A DNA stretch of 64,000 nucleotides, taken from NCBI GenBank assembly GCA_021513715.1, contig CP084167.1, positions 248,001 to 312,000 of the forward strand, written 5' to 3'. Within the stretch, counting starts at the first letter, position 1. Each line of letters starts with the position of its first letter. The notes under the pieces are model-generated. The model was not told the origin of the DNA. It ran no database searches and saw only the letters and a list, made by a program, of their open reading frames with translations. This document shows positions 9,033 through 18,400 of the stretch, in pieces. The stretch is from Candidatus Heimdallarchaeum endolithica. GTDB lineage: Archaea > Asgardarchaeota > Heimdallarchaeia > Heimdallarchaeales > Heimdallarchaeaceae. The translations under genes and the position numbers were made by a program.

Positions 9033-10358
9033 ATGAGTCTTAACACTAACAAAAAAATTGTACAAATTGCTGATTCAGTCCATAAGTACATATCTATCCC
9101 AGATAAGTTTTATTTAAAGTTAATTGACACTACTGAATTTCAGAGGTTGAGAAGACTGGGACAGCTAGGGGGAGTGCCAATTTCATATCCTTCTGCAACA
9201 CATAGTAGATTTGCACATAGTTTAGGAGCTTTTCATATAGCTAATAGAATGATAACATCGCTAAAAAATAAGCATTCGGATATAGTTTCAGAAGAAGATG
9301 TTGATTACGTAAGAATCGCTTCGTTAATTCACGACATTGGACATGGACCTTTTAGTCATATGTTTGAGGACATATTCACTAAATTCTGTAAAAACGAAAA
9401 AAATATGAAAAAATTTAAGCCGTTTCAAAAACATGAAAATATTACTGAACAGATTGTTCTTTCTGACGAATCTGAAGTTGGAAAGATATTAAACGATAAA
9501 GGATTTAATAAAAGAAAAATAGCTCACTTGATTATTGGAAAAGAAATAGAAGGAAAACCTTTTCTAAACCAGATTATTGCTTCTCAACTTGACGGAGATA
9601 GCATCGATTATTTGATGAGAGATTCATTAGAAACAGGAGTTTCTTATGGTTTATACAACATTGATAGGCTTATTGCCATGCTAAATATTTCCAAAGATGG
9701 AAATATTATTGTTAAGGAAAAGGGATTACAATCTGTAGAACAAATCGTTGTTGCTCGATATATGCAATTCACAAGGGTTTATTTTCATAAAACTGTTAGA
9801 TGTTGGGAATTCATGGTTAAAACATTCATTTATGAATTAATAAGAAGTAAAGAAAAAGGGACAGATATTGCCTTATTACCTTTTCTTGAAAACTTTATTG
9901 ATAATCCATACTGGAAAACCATGTTACCTTTAACTGATGATACTATTTATACACAAATACAGTTATCAGCCCTAAAAGAAGAAAAAAATAAGGTCCTAGA
10001 GGATCTTGCGAAAAGATTGTTAAGAAGAAAATTGTTTAAGAGTATTCCAATAACTGAAGAAACAGCTAATAAGTTACTCAAAAACAGAGAAGTTATAGAT
10101 AAGATAATTGAGAAATTTAATTATCCTAAAGAATTTTGGGGAATAGATAGTTTCTATTCAAGATATTATACACCATATGAAGAAAAAAATAGAAATGCGA
10201 TTCTAGTAAAAATGAAAAATGGATCAGTCAAACAGCTTTCAGAAGTATCTGAAGTCGTTCAAAGTTTATCTAAACCAAAACATAATAGCTTACTTATCTG
10301 TCCTGAAGAATGTAAAAATGAAATAATAAAAAAAGAAATAATTGAAATTTTTGAATAA
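9033..10358 (+). CDS. HD-domain phosphohydrolase (dNTPase/SAMHD1-like)
   Basis: This is an HD superfamily metal-dependent phosphohydrolase of 441 residues. The motif set is that of the SAMHD1/YdhJ-type dNTPase group: FQRLRRLGQLG, THSRFAHSLG (first histidine near residue 57), the double LIHDIGHGPFSH (His100, Asp101), and a late aspartate in SQLDGDSIDYLMRDS followed by TGVSYG. Relatives cleave dNTPs or other nucleotides, often as oligomers. Its own substrate is not readable here. It lacks the SAM domain of animal SAMHD1. It is convergent with the large secreted protein gene, with 11 bases between the stops. Roles in nucleotide pool control or phage defence are family-based possibilities only. 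Confidence 0.9.
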   Translation: MSLNTNKKIVQIADSVHKYISIPDKFYLKLIDTTEFQRLRRLGQLGGVPISYPSATHSRFAHSLGAFHIANRMITSLKNKHSDIVSEEDVDYVRIASLIHDIGHGPFSHMFEDIFTKFCKNEKNMKKFKPFQKHENITEQIVLSDESEVGKILNDKGFNKRKIAHLIIGKEIEGKPFLNQIIASQLDGDSIDYLMRDSLETGVSYGLYNIDRLIAMLNISKDGNIIVKEKGLQSVEQIVVARYMQFTRVYFHKTVRCWEFMVKTFIYELIRSKEKGTDIALLPFLENFIDNPYWKTMLPLTDDTIYTQIQLSALKEEKNKVLEDLAKRLLRRKLFKSIPITEETANKLLKNREVIDKIIEKFNYPKEFWGIDSFYSRYYTPYEEKNRNAILVKMKNGSVKQLSEVSEVVQSLSKPKHNSLLICPEECKNEIIKKEIIEIFE

Positions 10359-10369
10359 ATTTCATATTT

Positions 10370-13165
10370 TTACTGGAACCAATTATTTTGATCATCTTTT
10401 TCTGATTCAGTATCGACATAAGAGTCTTCAGAAGTAGGTTCAGTATCAATATAAGAGTCTTCAGAAGGAATGTTAGATATTAAAGCGGATTCATCTTTCG
10501 TTTGAACATTATCCTTTGTGTCAATGTTTTCTTTGGAGTCAAAATTGTTTTTAGGATCATGATTGTGGTCTATTTCTATTGTAGAGAATTTCATTTGTGT
10601 TTGAGCATACTTTGACCTATCAATTATATTTCCACAGTATCTGCAAGTTGAGTATTTTCTTTTCACAGTTTCTCCACAATAAGGACATCGTTTGATTATA
10701 TGTAGAACATAGAGTGAGAATTGCTTCCATAATACTGCCCAAATAACACTGAGAGAACCTAGTATTTTTCCAAGCGTTGACGAAAAAATGTCAGACAGCC
10801 ACTGATAAATAGCTTCAAAGGTGTTTAAAGGAATTATTTCAATTTCATACTCAAAACTTGTCGTTGGAAAATTATTACTTGTAACTTCAATCACTAGATT
10901 CGCATTTTCTTTCAAATCCTTTGTTGGAAGACTTATTTGAGCAGGAAGAGGTATAGGAATAGAAGCAAATTTTGGTGCAAACTTCGGATCTACACTTTGG
11001 GTTACTGCATTTGTTATATCTTCATCATTCAATTTTATTGTTGCTTTTGGATTGAGGACTAATGTTTGTATTTGGGGTTGCACTCCTATAGTCAAGGTTA
11101 GATCATTTCCTCTTTTTACAGTTAAATCTTGGGATAATTCCAGAATAAGTGCATTTCTCCTTATTGTTATAGTCTTATATAACCAAAATTCTACATAACC
11201 ATCTTTAGTTGCAAAAATCTCAATATCAAACCTTGGATTCTCGTCAGGATTGTTAGCAAACTCAGGCAAAGCTAAAATATCTTTTATTGACAATTTGAAA
11301 TCATACGAGCCAGCATTGCTTGATATAACATTAGTAGAGTTTCCTAACCAAGTTAAAGATAGAGAAACTTTTGGTACTGAAACACCTTTTTCATCTTCAC
11401 ATAAAATGGAAAATTCTAAGTATTCATCTACTCCTTGTGTTGCTATAAGTTGAGATGGGTCAGTATATACTCTCAATTCTCTTAAAACATAGATGCTACT
11501 CTCATAGTCAACAACAGTTGTTTCACCTATAGAAATTATGAATCTAGGATAATAATCTCCCCCTTCACTAACTGTAGTGTTTACAAAGAAATGAGTTGGT
11601 TCTGTGACTTGAGCACCATCAATAGAAAAAGTATTTATTATTAAGGTATCATTTGATGTGAAATTAAGTTCGCTATCTATTACAAAATCAAAACTTGTAG
11701 CAAAGGATGCATTAGAGTAACTAAAAACGTTTGTACTTTCACTCCAAAAGATATTCCAGAAAATATCAACAGTCTCATTTGTATAAATATTTTCAGGGAT
11801 AGTCAAATCAGCAGCAAGAGCATATTTCTTTAATTCCATTGATATTGCCATTGAATTAGCTACAAAGGGATTTTTCTTATATTCATCAATTTTGTAGGAA
11901 AAAACACCTTGATCTGTGGATAATCCAGGGTCATAGAAATTAGCTGTTTTGAAAGTTTGTTGAGTTGAGGTTATAATTGAAATAGCTAGTTCTCCTGGGG
12001 AAAAACCGTATTTTTCCAGATGGTACCTATTAAACTCACGCAAAGCTAATGCAGCTAATGTGCAGTCAAATGTTGAAATTATATTTCCCTTTAAACTTGA
12101 AGTTATATTATAAATTGATACAGGTAAATTATATTCAGGGTTGTAAAAGATTGCTAAAGCATCTTCTAGCAACAATTGACCATAAACAAAAAATAAATCT
12201 TCATAAGACATATTCCCTTGGATTTTTAGGTATTTACTCTCATAGAAATAAGCAGAAGACAAGAAAATGCTTCCTGTAAAAGCGAGAGTGTCATTTATTG
12301 CAGGATCTGTTCCTCTAATTGGAGCCTTACGAAAGAAACCTTCCCCTAGATCGACATTTTGACTATGATTATTAAAATAGAACTTAATAACGTCATAACT
12401 TTGAGAATGATAAGTTGTAGGGTCTTTAAGTCCATGAGAAGCCATAGAGTATAGTCCTGCAATTTCAGCTGTTGTGTAACTAGATGAATTTACAATAGAC
12501 CAATCAGTACTAGAAACAAAAGCATATTCTTTTATTATGTGGTTAGATGAATCATAGAAAAAATCAGTAATATTGCCCATCAAATTATTCGCTAAAGTCC
12601 AATAAGCATTAGCAGTTGTATTTTCAAATATTGCTTCAAAAGCTTTAGCAAATCTTTCGTACATTAAAACCAAGTAAAGATTGTCATAGGCAAAAACCTT
12701 GAAATCAGTTGTCTTAGTATCTAAAGCAATCATCTTATTATTTATATCCAAAAACAAACTATTATTAACAATCCAACTAGCAGTATAAAGATAATCAGGG
12801 TTGTAAGTTGCGAAGAAAAGGTCAATATATGATAGAGCAAAGTGAACCAAAGCAAGATCATGAACATTGGTTACTTCAATTGAATCAAAATCAAATTGCT
12901 CCAACATAAAGAATGCTAAATCTTTTGCACTTGATAGACTTTTACTTTCTATCCAGTTATAGTAATTTGTAGTATCTTTTTTAACTGGCAGAGTATTGAT
13001 TTTTGTTTCTGCTTGATATGAGTCAGTTGTATGAATAGCATCAAAATTCTTACTAGTCAGAGAAAGTACATACGTATTTGTATTTGAATTAGCTAAACCA
13101 TACACTAAACTCGATAAATTTAGAATTAAAAATGATAGAAGAAAAAAGAGTGTAGATTTTTTCAT
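10370..13165 (-). CDS. Secreted alpha/alpha-toroid-like protein with C-terminal transmembrane anchor and cytosolic zinc ribbon
   Basis: Function unknown. The 931-residue protein starts with a clear signal peptide (MKKSTLFFLLSFLILNLSSLVYG). Residues of about 60-440 are helical and aromatic-rich, with periodic helices that look like an alpha/alpha toroid of the glycosidase or polysaccharide lyase kind. The next ~320 residues are beta-rich Ig-like segments. A hydrophobic segment near residue 800 is followed by a zinc ribbon with two CxxC pairs (CPYCGETV and CRYCG). The acidic tail contains two imperfect copies of SEDSYIDTE. The topology is therefore a large outside part and a small cytoplasmic zinc finger. 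It is the last gene of a minus-strand run that includes an ABC ATPase and giant permease, suggesting a shared cell-envelope role. A TATA-like element lies directly upstream of the ATG. Confidence 0.75.
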   Translation of the reverse strand: MKKSTLFFLLSFLILNLSSLVYGLANSNTNTYVLSLTSKNFDAIHTTDSYQAETKINTLPVKKDTTNYYNWIESKSLSSAKDLAFFMLEQFDFDSIEVTNVHDLALVHFALSYIDLFFATYNPDYLYTASWIVNNSLFLDINNKMIALDTKTTDFKVFAYDNLYLVLMYERFAKAFEAIFENTTANAYWTLANNLMGNITDFFYDSSNHIIKEYAFVSSTDWSIVNSSSYTTAEIAGLYSMASHGLKDPTTYHSQSYDVIKFYFNNHSQNVDLGEGFFRKAPIRGTDPAINDTLAFTGSIFLSSAYFYESKYLKIQGNMSYEDLFFVYGQLLLEDALAIFYNPEYNLPVSIYNITSSLKGNIISTFDCTLAALALREFNRYHLEKYGFSPGELAISIITSTQQTFKTANFYDPGLSTDQGVFSYKIDEYKKNPFVANSMAISMELKKYALAADLTIPENIYTNETVDIFWNIFWSESTNVFSYSNASFATSFDFVIDSELNFTSNDTLIINTFSIDGAQVTEPTHFFVNTTVSEGGDYYPRFIISIGETTVVDYESSIYVLRELRVYTDPSQLIATQGVDEYLEFSILCEDEKGVSVPKVSLSLTWLGNSTNVISSNAGSYDFKLSIKDILALPEFANNPDENPRFDIEIFATKDGYVEFWLYKTITIRRNALILELSQDLTVKRGNDLTLTIGVQPQIQTLVLNPKATIKLNDEDITNAVTQSVDPKFAPKFASIPIPLPAQISLPTKDLKENANLVIEVTSNNFPTTSFEYEIEIIPLNTFEAIYQWLSDIFSSTLGKILGSLSVIWAVLWKQFSLYVLHIIKRCPYCGETVKRKYSTCRYCGNIIDRSKYAQTQMKFSTIEIDHNHDPKNNFDSKENIDTKDNVQTKDESALISNIPSEDSYIDTEPTSEDSYVDTESEKDDQNNWFQ

Positions 13166-13213
13166 AACATATATTGATAAACATTGATTATATATTTTTT
13201 GAGAGAGGAAAAT

Positions 13214-13597
13214 CTATTTTTGGAGTAATAAGTCCTTCAATTCCTTAATTTCTCTTTCTAAATCATCTAAACGTTGAAAATTTTTTTTCCAAAGAGGATT
13301 TACAGCTAATTGTACTTCTTGTTCACCCTTATATGTTCCTTTTCTATAATCAAATCTACCTATAATTATTGCAACAGGAGGATAAAGGATAATAAAAAGC
13401 AAAGCAAATTTCCAGAATGAAACCCATTCTGGGATAAAATACAATTTTTCTATTAGTAAATTGTAGAAAATTAATGTGAAGTTTATGAAATAAAAGATTA
13501 GATAAAACCAGCTATTGTGTCCTCTTAAGAAATAAACCCTCATTCTTCCTAAAAAATCTAAAGTATCTCTAGCTTGTGTTCGTACATTTTTTTTCAT
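13214..13597 (-). CDS. Small two-transmembrane protein with C-terminal coiled coil
   Basis: No specific function is recognised. The 127-residue protein has a short basic N-terminus, two hydrophobic helices (near residues 30-52 and 64-84) and a C-terminal amphipathic helix (LDDLEREIKELKDLLLQK) likely to form a coiled coil. This resembles bacterial 2TM-domain proteins found beside sensor or transport genes. It lies between the ABC ATPase (52 bases upstream) and the secreted toroid protein (48 bases downstream), all on the minus strand, so it may be an accessory of that system. Confidence 0.7.
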   Translation of the reverse strand: MKKNVRTQARDTLDFLGRMRVYFLRGHNSWFYLIFYFINFTLIFYNLLIEKLYFIPEWVSFWKFALLFIILYPPVAIIIGRFDYRKGTYKGEQEVQLAVNPLWKKNFQRLDDLEREIKELKDLLLQK

Positions 13598-13649
13598 TGT
13601 AAGTTAAGTTAAAAAAGGAGAGATAAAAAAATTTCTAAAAAAAGGACAG

Positions 13650-15407
13650 TTATGCAATTGACTCATTTTTTTTATTCTTTTGAATACTTAGATATTCTAC
13701 AATAATCTCTTGTAATTGCTCTTTGCTTACACGGTAATCTTCTTCTATTTGGCCATCTGAAAGGCGAATATGTCGAAACCCTGGACGTAATAAACTTAAA
13801 TCATGAGAACAAACAATAACTGTTTTATGTTCTAATTTAGCTATATCCATAAAAAGATTAATTATTGAACGAGCAAGTTCAGAGTTAAGATTGGCTGTAG
13901 GTTCATCAGCAATAAGTATTGAAGTTTTTCTAGCTAAACTGGTAGCTAGTGCAGCACGTTGTTTTTCTCCTGCAGAAAGCTCATCAGGATATGACTTGAT
14001 TTTATGATCTATAAAGCATTCTTTCATTATTTTTTTGGCATAATCTGTATCCATTTTCTTTCCCAAGAATAAATAGGGTAAGAGGAGATTATCTTCTACC
14101 AACAATGGTTCAAAGAGATTGTTATGCTGGGTAATATATGAAATATGTTTCAATCTGAAATCAGAAATAAGGGGTTCTGGTTGGTTTTTAATATCAAAAC
14201 CCATTATTTCAACATGTCCTTCATCTATTTTATCTAACCCTGAGATACAATTAAAGAGAGTAGTTTTTCCTACTCCACTAGGACCAGAAATGAAAACAAA
14301 ATCTCCTTTATTAATTGATAAGCTTATCCCTTTTAGTACTAAATTATATCCAGCTGGAGAAGGGTAACCTTTCTTCAAATTTTTTATCTTAATAATAGGT
14401 TCTTCTTTTTCAGGAGGAACAAAACTTCTAGAAATAATTGGTTCTACATCTTCATATTTTACTTGATCTACTGTTTCTTCATATTCTTCTTCAGGATTGT
14501 TTAATATATGATAAATATCCTCTCTAGTAATCAGATCAGGATTCCAAATTAGTCCTATTTTTCTTGAAGGATGAAGATCATACTCAACTGTATCTTTGAT
14601 TCCTAAACTTCGTTTTATTTCGTCTGGAATCCTGGCAAAATTAGAGGGATCTACATATGACCTTTTCATTTCTGAAGATTGCATAAGAAATTCTAACTGG
14701 TTCCTATTAATGTCTATACTTATTCCTGCCAGACGCCCGTCACGAATAATAAAACTTCTCTCAAAGACAGTTCTAAAACGGATATCGTGAGTTACTACAA
14801 GAATAGTTTTTCCCATAGTAATATTTACATCTTTAATAGTTTCAACTACTTCTTTTGTATGCATATTATCCAATTGTCCTGTAGGTTCATCACACAATAG
14901 AATGTCAGGATTCTTTGCTAAAGCTACGCCAAGAGATAAACGAATAGCTTCTCCTCCAGAAATTTTTTCAACATTATTCTTTGCTATATGTTTTAATCTC
15001 AGAAGCTCAAGCAGCTCTTCTACTTCTTTTTTGGCTGTTTCGTGAGGGAGACAGAACATGCGTTTTGGTATCATTAAGTTGTCCATTACTGTAAGCCTTG
15101 GAAACAAGTTCTGGCTTATAAATTGATTAATTAATCCTATGTTATAATACCTAAACTCTCTTCTTTCTCTTTCTGTCATTTTATCTAATTGTTGACCCTT
15201 AACAACAACTCTTCCACCAGTGGGGACATCAAGTCCAGCTAAAATGTTAATTAATGTTGTTTTTCCAGAACCAGAAGGGCCAATAATACTAACTAATTGG
15301 CCTTTTTTTATGTTGAGAGTTAAACCCCTCAAAGCTGCAACTTTATATTCTGTTACAGGGTCATAATATACTTTTAATAAATCATCAGCTTGTATCATTT
15401 TTATCAC
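13650..15407 (-). CDS. Double-NBD ABC transporter ATPase (LolD/MacB-like, two fused ATPase domains)
   Basis: Two complete ABC ATPase domains are fused in 585 residues. The first has Walker A GPSGSGKTT near residue 43, signature ISGGEAIRLSLG and Walker B ILLCDEPTGQLD. The second has Walker A GPSGVGKTT near residue 376, signature LSAGEKQRAAL and Walker B ILIADEPTANLN. Both resemble LolD/MacB/FtsE-type ATPases that work with FtsX-fold permeases. The ATG overlaps the last bases of the permease gene (ATGA overlap), indicating translational coupling. An in-frame ATG three codons downstream is an alternative start. One polypeptide could supply both ATPase sites to the single-chain permease. A paralogue with the same architecture lies at 40953-42740. 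Confidence 0.92.
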   Translation of the reverse strand: MIKMIQADDLLKVYYDPVTEYKVAALRGLTLNIKKGQLVSIIGPSGSGKTTLINILAGLDVPTGGRVVVKGQQLDKMTERERREFRYYNIGLINQFISQNLFPRLTVMDNLMIPKRMFCLPHETAKKEVEELLELLRLKHIAKNNVEKISGGEAIRLSLGVALAKNPDILLCDEPTGQLDNMHTKEVVETIKDVNITMGKTILVVTHDIRFRTVFERSFIIRDGRLAGISIDINRNQLEFLMQSSEMKRSYVDPSNFARIPDEIKRSLGIKDTVEYDLHPSRKIGLIWNPDLITREDIYHILNNPEEEYEETVDQVKYEDVEPIISRSFVPPEKEEPIIKIKNLKKGYPSPAGYNLVLKGISLSINKGDFVFISGPSGVGKTTLFNCISGLDKIDEGHVEIMGFDIKNQPEPLISDFRLKHISYITQHNNLFEPLLVEDNLLLPYLFLGKKMDTDYAKKIMKECFIDHKIKSYPDELSAGEKQRAALATSLARKTSILIADEPTANLNSELARSIINLFMDIAKLEHKTVIVCSHDLSLLRPGFRHIRLSDGQIEEDYRVSKEQLQEIIVEYLSIQKNKKNESIA

Positions 15408-18400
15408 TCCAAATTTCTAGGTCTATACTTATAGAAATTCACCTTCATTGAGAAGTAGAAGATGATATAGTATAATGCTCCAAATATTCCCACAACAACA
15501 CCTATAACTGGGAAGAAAAGATAACTCTTATAGGGAAGACTATACCATCCAAAATCAATAAAGATGTACTTTAAGAATCTATATAGACCATAGGCTCCAA
15601 ATCCTCCAATAATTATTCCAGGTATAAAACTTGAAACAAAGATTTCAAAAGCAGATATATTGATAATCCTATTTACTCTCACACCTAGTTTTCTAAGAAT
15701 GTCATTTTTAGAAGCTTTTTGTATTAATAGTTTCAGAGGATTGCTTAAGCTAATAAAAGCAACAGCAAATATACTCATCAATATCATAAAAACGAACATT
15801 GAAGTTAAAACGTTATAAAAAGGATAAGCTTGAAACAAAACTAAATCTGCTTGTTCTTTTGCATTCTGTGAATCAATATTCAATTCTCTTTTTATTTTTT
15901 CACTGAACTCTATTGGATTAACATTTGGTTTAAGTTTAATTAAAAGCCTATCAAGTGAAAGAGCTGGTGTTTTTAGGGAATCCTTAATTTCTGTAAATGT
16001 TTGATTTGTTAGAACAATATGAAAATCATACCAGAAATAATCAAAATAATAAATATTTACATCGTCATCTAACCAACGATCTCCGTAGAAAAAGATTGGA
16101 AAATAAGTGAATTCCCCTCCAATTTTGACTTCTTTATTCATTGTTTCATTAGCAGAGGTAAAAGTAAATTTATCAGGAGAAAGAAAAACCTTGTTAAAGA
16201 GTTTACTCACTAACATAGTATCATTTTCTTCTAATTGAGCTAAGAGCTCATTGAAATTTGGAATTATGTATTTTGGCACATCATAGATAGTAGAACGGAA
16301 TTCTGTAATATTATCTATTACTAAAAATCTAAAATTGAGTTCTCCATAAGTTGACTCTATAACACTTATATTTGCAACACTAATTACTTCATCATAAGAA
16401 GTAAGATTTGACTTAAGAGTGCTATTATATAATGACCAGTTAGAAACATAGATATCAGCTCCTGAAGAAAAGTAAGCTATGTCATTGAAATTATCTTGTA
16501 TTGCTAAAGGTACAATAATTGAAGGAACAACAAAAGCAATAATCAACAGAAAAGAGAAAAACGTGTTTGTAAACAATTTTGCATCAGAACGAACCTCAAT
16601 TAATGAAAAGGATCGAATAGACTTCTTAATTTTCCACGATAGTTTACTGAGAACAATAAGAAGAAGATTATGTAACTCTCTAATCAATAGTCCGACACCA
16701 AAAATAGCTATCATAGCTCCTATACCCATTAAACTAACAAAAATAACGATAAGAGAAGATAATTCTTCTTCAAAAATCCAAGAGAAGAGGACTACTAAAT
16801 AATATCCTCCAAGAGCAATAGCTATCCCAAAAATAATTACTAAAAAGTAATGTAGTCTTAACCTTTTTATAAGAGTTACAAATCTCTTTGGTTCTTTTTG
16901 TTTCTTCTCTGATTGTTTAGCTAACTTGATTATTCTTGGTAGAGAAGCAATAATTAAAGCAAAAAATGTTACAATAATAGTAACAAAACTTCCTTTTAAT
17001 GTAAAAAGATAAATTGGATTAGTGAATTGGAGAAATTTATCTACTTTTAGAAGAATCGGAGTAAAGATAAAAGTTCCTAGCAATCCAAATAGAGTCCCTA
17101 CAATTGACTCTCCAAACTTCATAGAAGAATAGATAAAGGTTATTCTTCCAACAGATAAACCTTGTGATTGTAAAATCTCTATTTCTTGTTTAAAACTAGA
17201 AGCAAAAATAGAATTTACCTCACTTAGTAGAAACAAAGCTATGAAAACAATTGGAATTGTAATTAAATAGATCAAAAATCGCATAGTTATCAAATCGTAT
17301 TTGAAAGAATAAATAATATATCCTAATTCATAACTTATTGACCAAGTTCCAGTAGGGTCAAATTTAAAGTAGTGAGTACGTGCTTCAGTTAAAGAATCAT
17401 ATTCCTCTGCAAGCTGATCGAAAGTTTCTAGATCAAGAGAAGAAAAATCATAAATAAATTCTATTGATCCTTGCAAAGTAAGCTGACCTAAAGAAAAGTT
17501 CTCTAGATTTTTTAAGAAAAATTGGTTATAACTAATAACAGAATACATATCATAAGAAAGCATTCGAACAGGATCAAAAGGCAATTTATTATCTTTGCAA
17601 AGTTGACTTAAGGTGTTATATCCAATACTAGAATAAATTCCTGAAACAGTCAAGTTTATTTTATCATAATTTAGAAAAACACCTTTGTCGCTTATTGAAT
17701 TAAACTGAATTATTTCTCCTACTTGAAGGTCTAAGTTTTCTGCAGCTTCACTAGAGACAATTACTTCTCCTTTTTCTTTCGGTAAAGTCCCTTCAACTAA
17801 TAGTGATCGTAAAACAAAGTTATAACTAGAGTTAATTGAAAAATATTGGACAGTACTCTCTCCTGTAGTAGTATTTGAAGTATAAATAGAAATACTATCT
17901 GTAATTTGGTAATCTACTATTAAGTTTGCATAAGTAGGAGCTTTCTGTTTCAAAGTTTTCATAATATCCTCTGCAGCTAGAAAAGTATAATTTTCATTAA
18001 TTAAAGAAATATTTCTTGCAGATTCTGACTGTTCTATAAATGATTTAGTAAAATCAATAGAAGTGTCATAATTTGATCCAAAATCATAATTGTGGAAATA
18101 CTTCTGTAAAACAGTAGCTTGTTCTGAATTATACAATACCGAAGTGTTTATTAGAACAAATGCAAGAATTGAAAGACCAAAAATGTTTATTATTAGTCTT
18201 TTCTTATTAACTTTCCACAATGAAAGAACTAAACTATATGTATTATAGAAAAATAACCAAATATTAATAAAAATTAATCTTACAGTAGAGACATTTTCTA
18301 CTACAGGCCTTAATAAGAATTTTTTCACTTTGTGTATAGATTTATTAATCCTTTTGTGGAAAATACCATAAAGTCCCCCTATTATACTAAATATAACTAA

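Noticed and set aside
16479..16802. Plus-strand ORF of 107 residues inside the first giant permease
   Set aside because: Antisense to conserved FtsX-type membrane helices; composition is that of a reverse-complemented transmembrane region.
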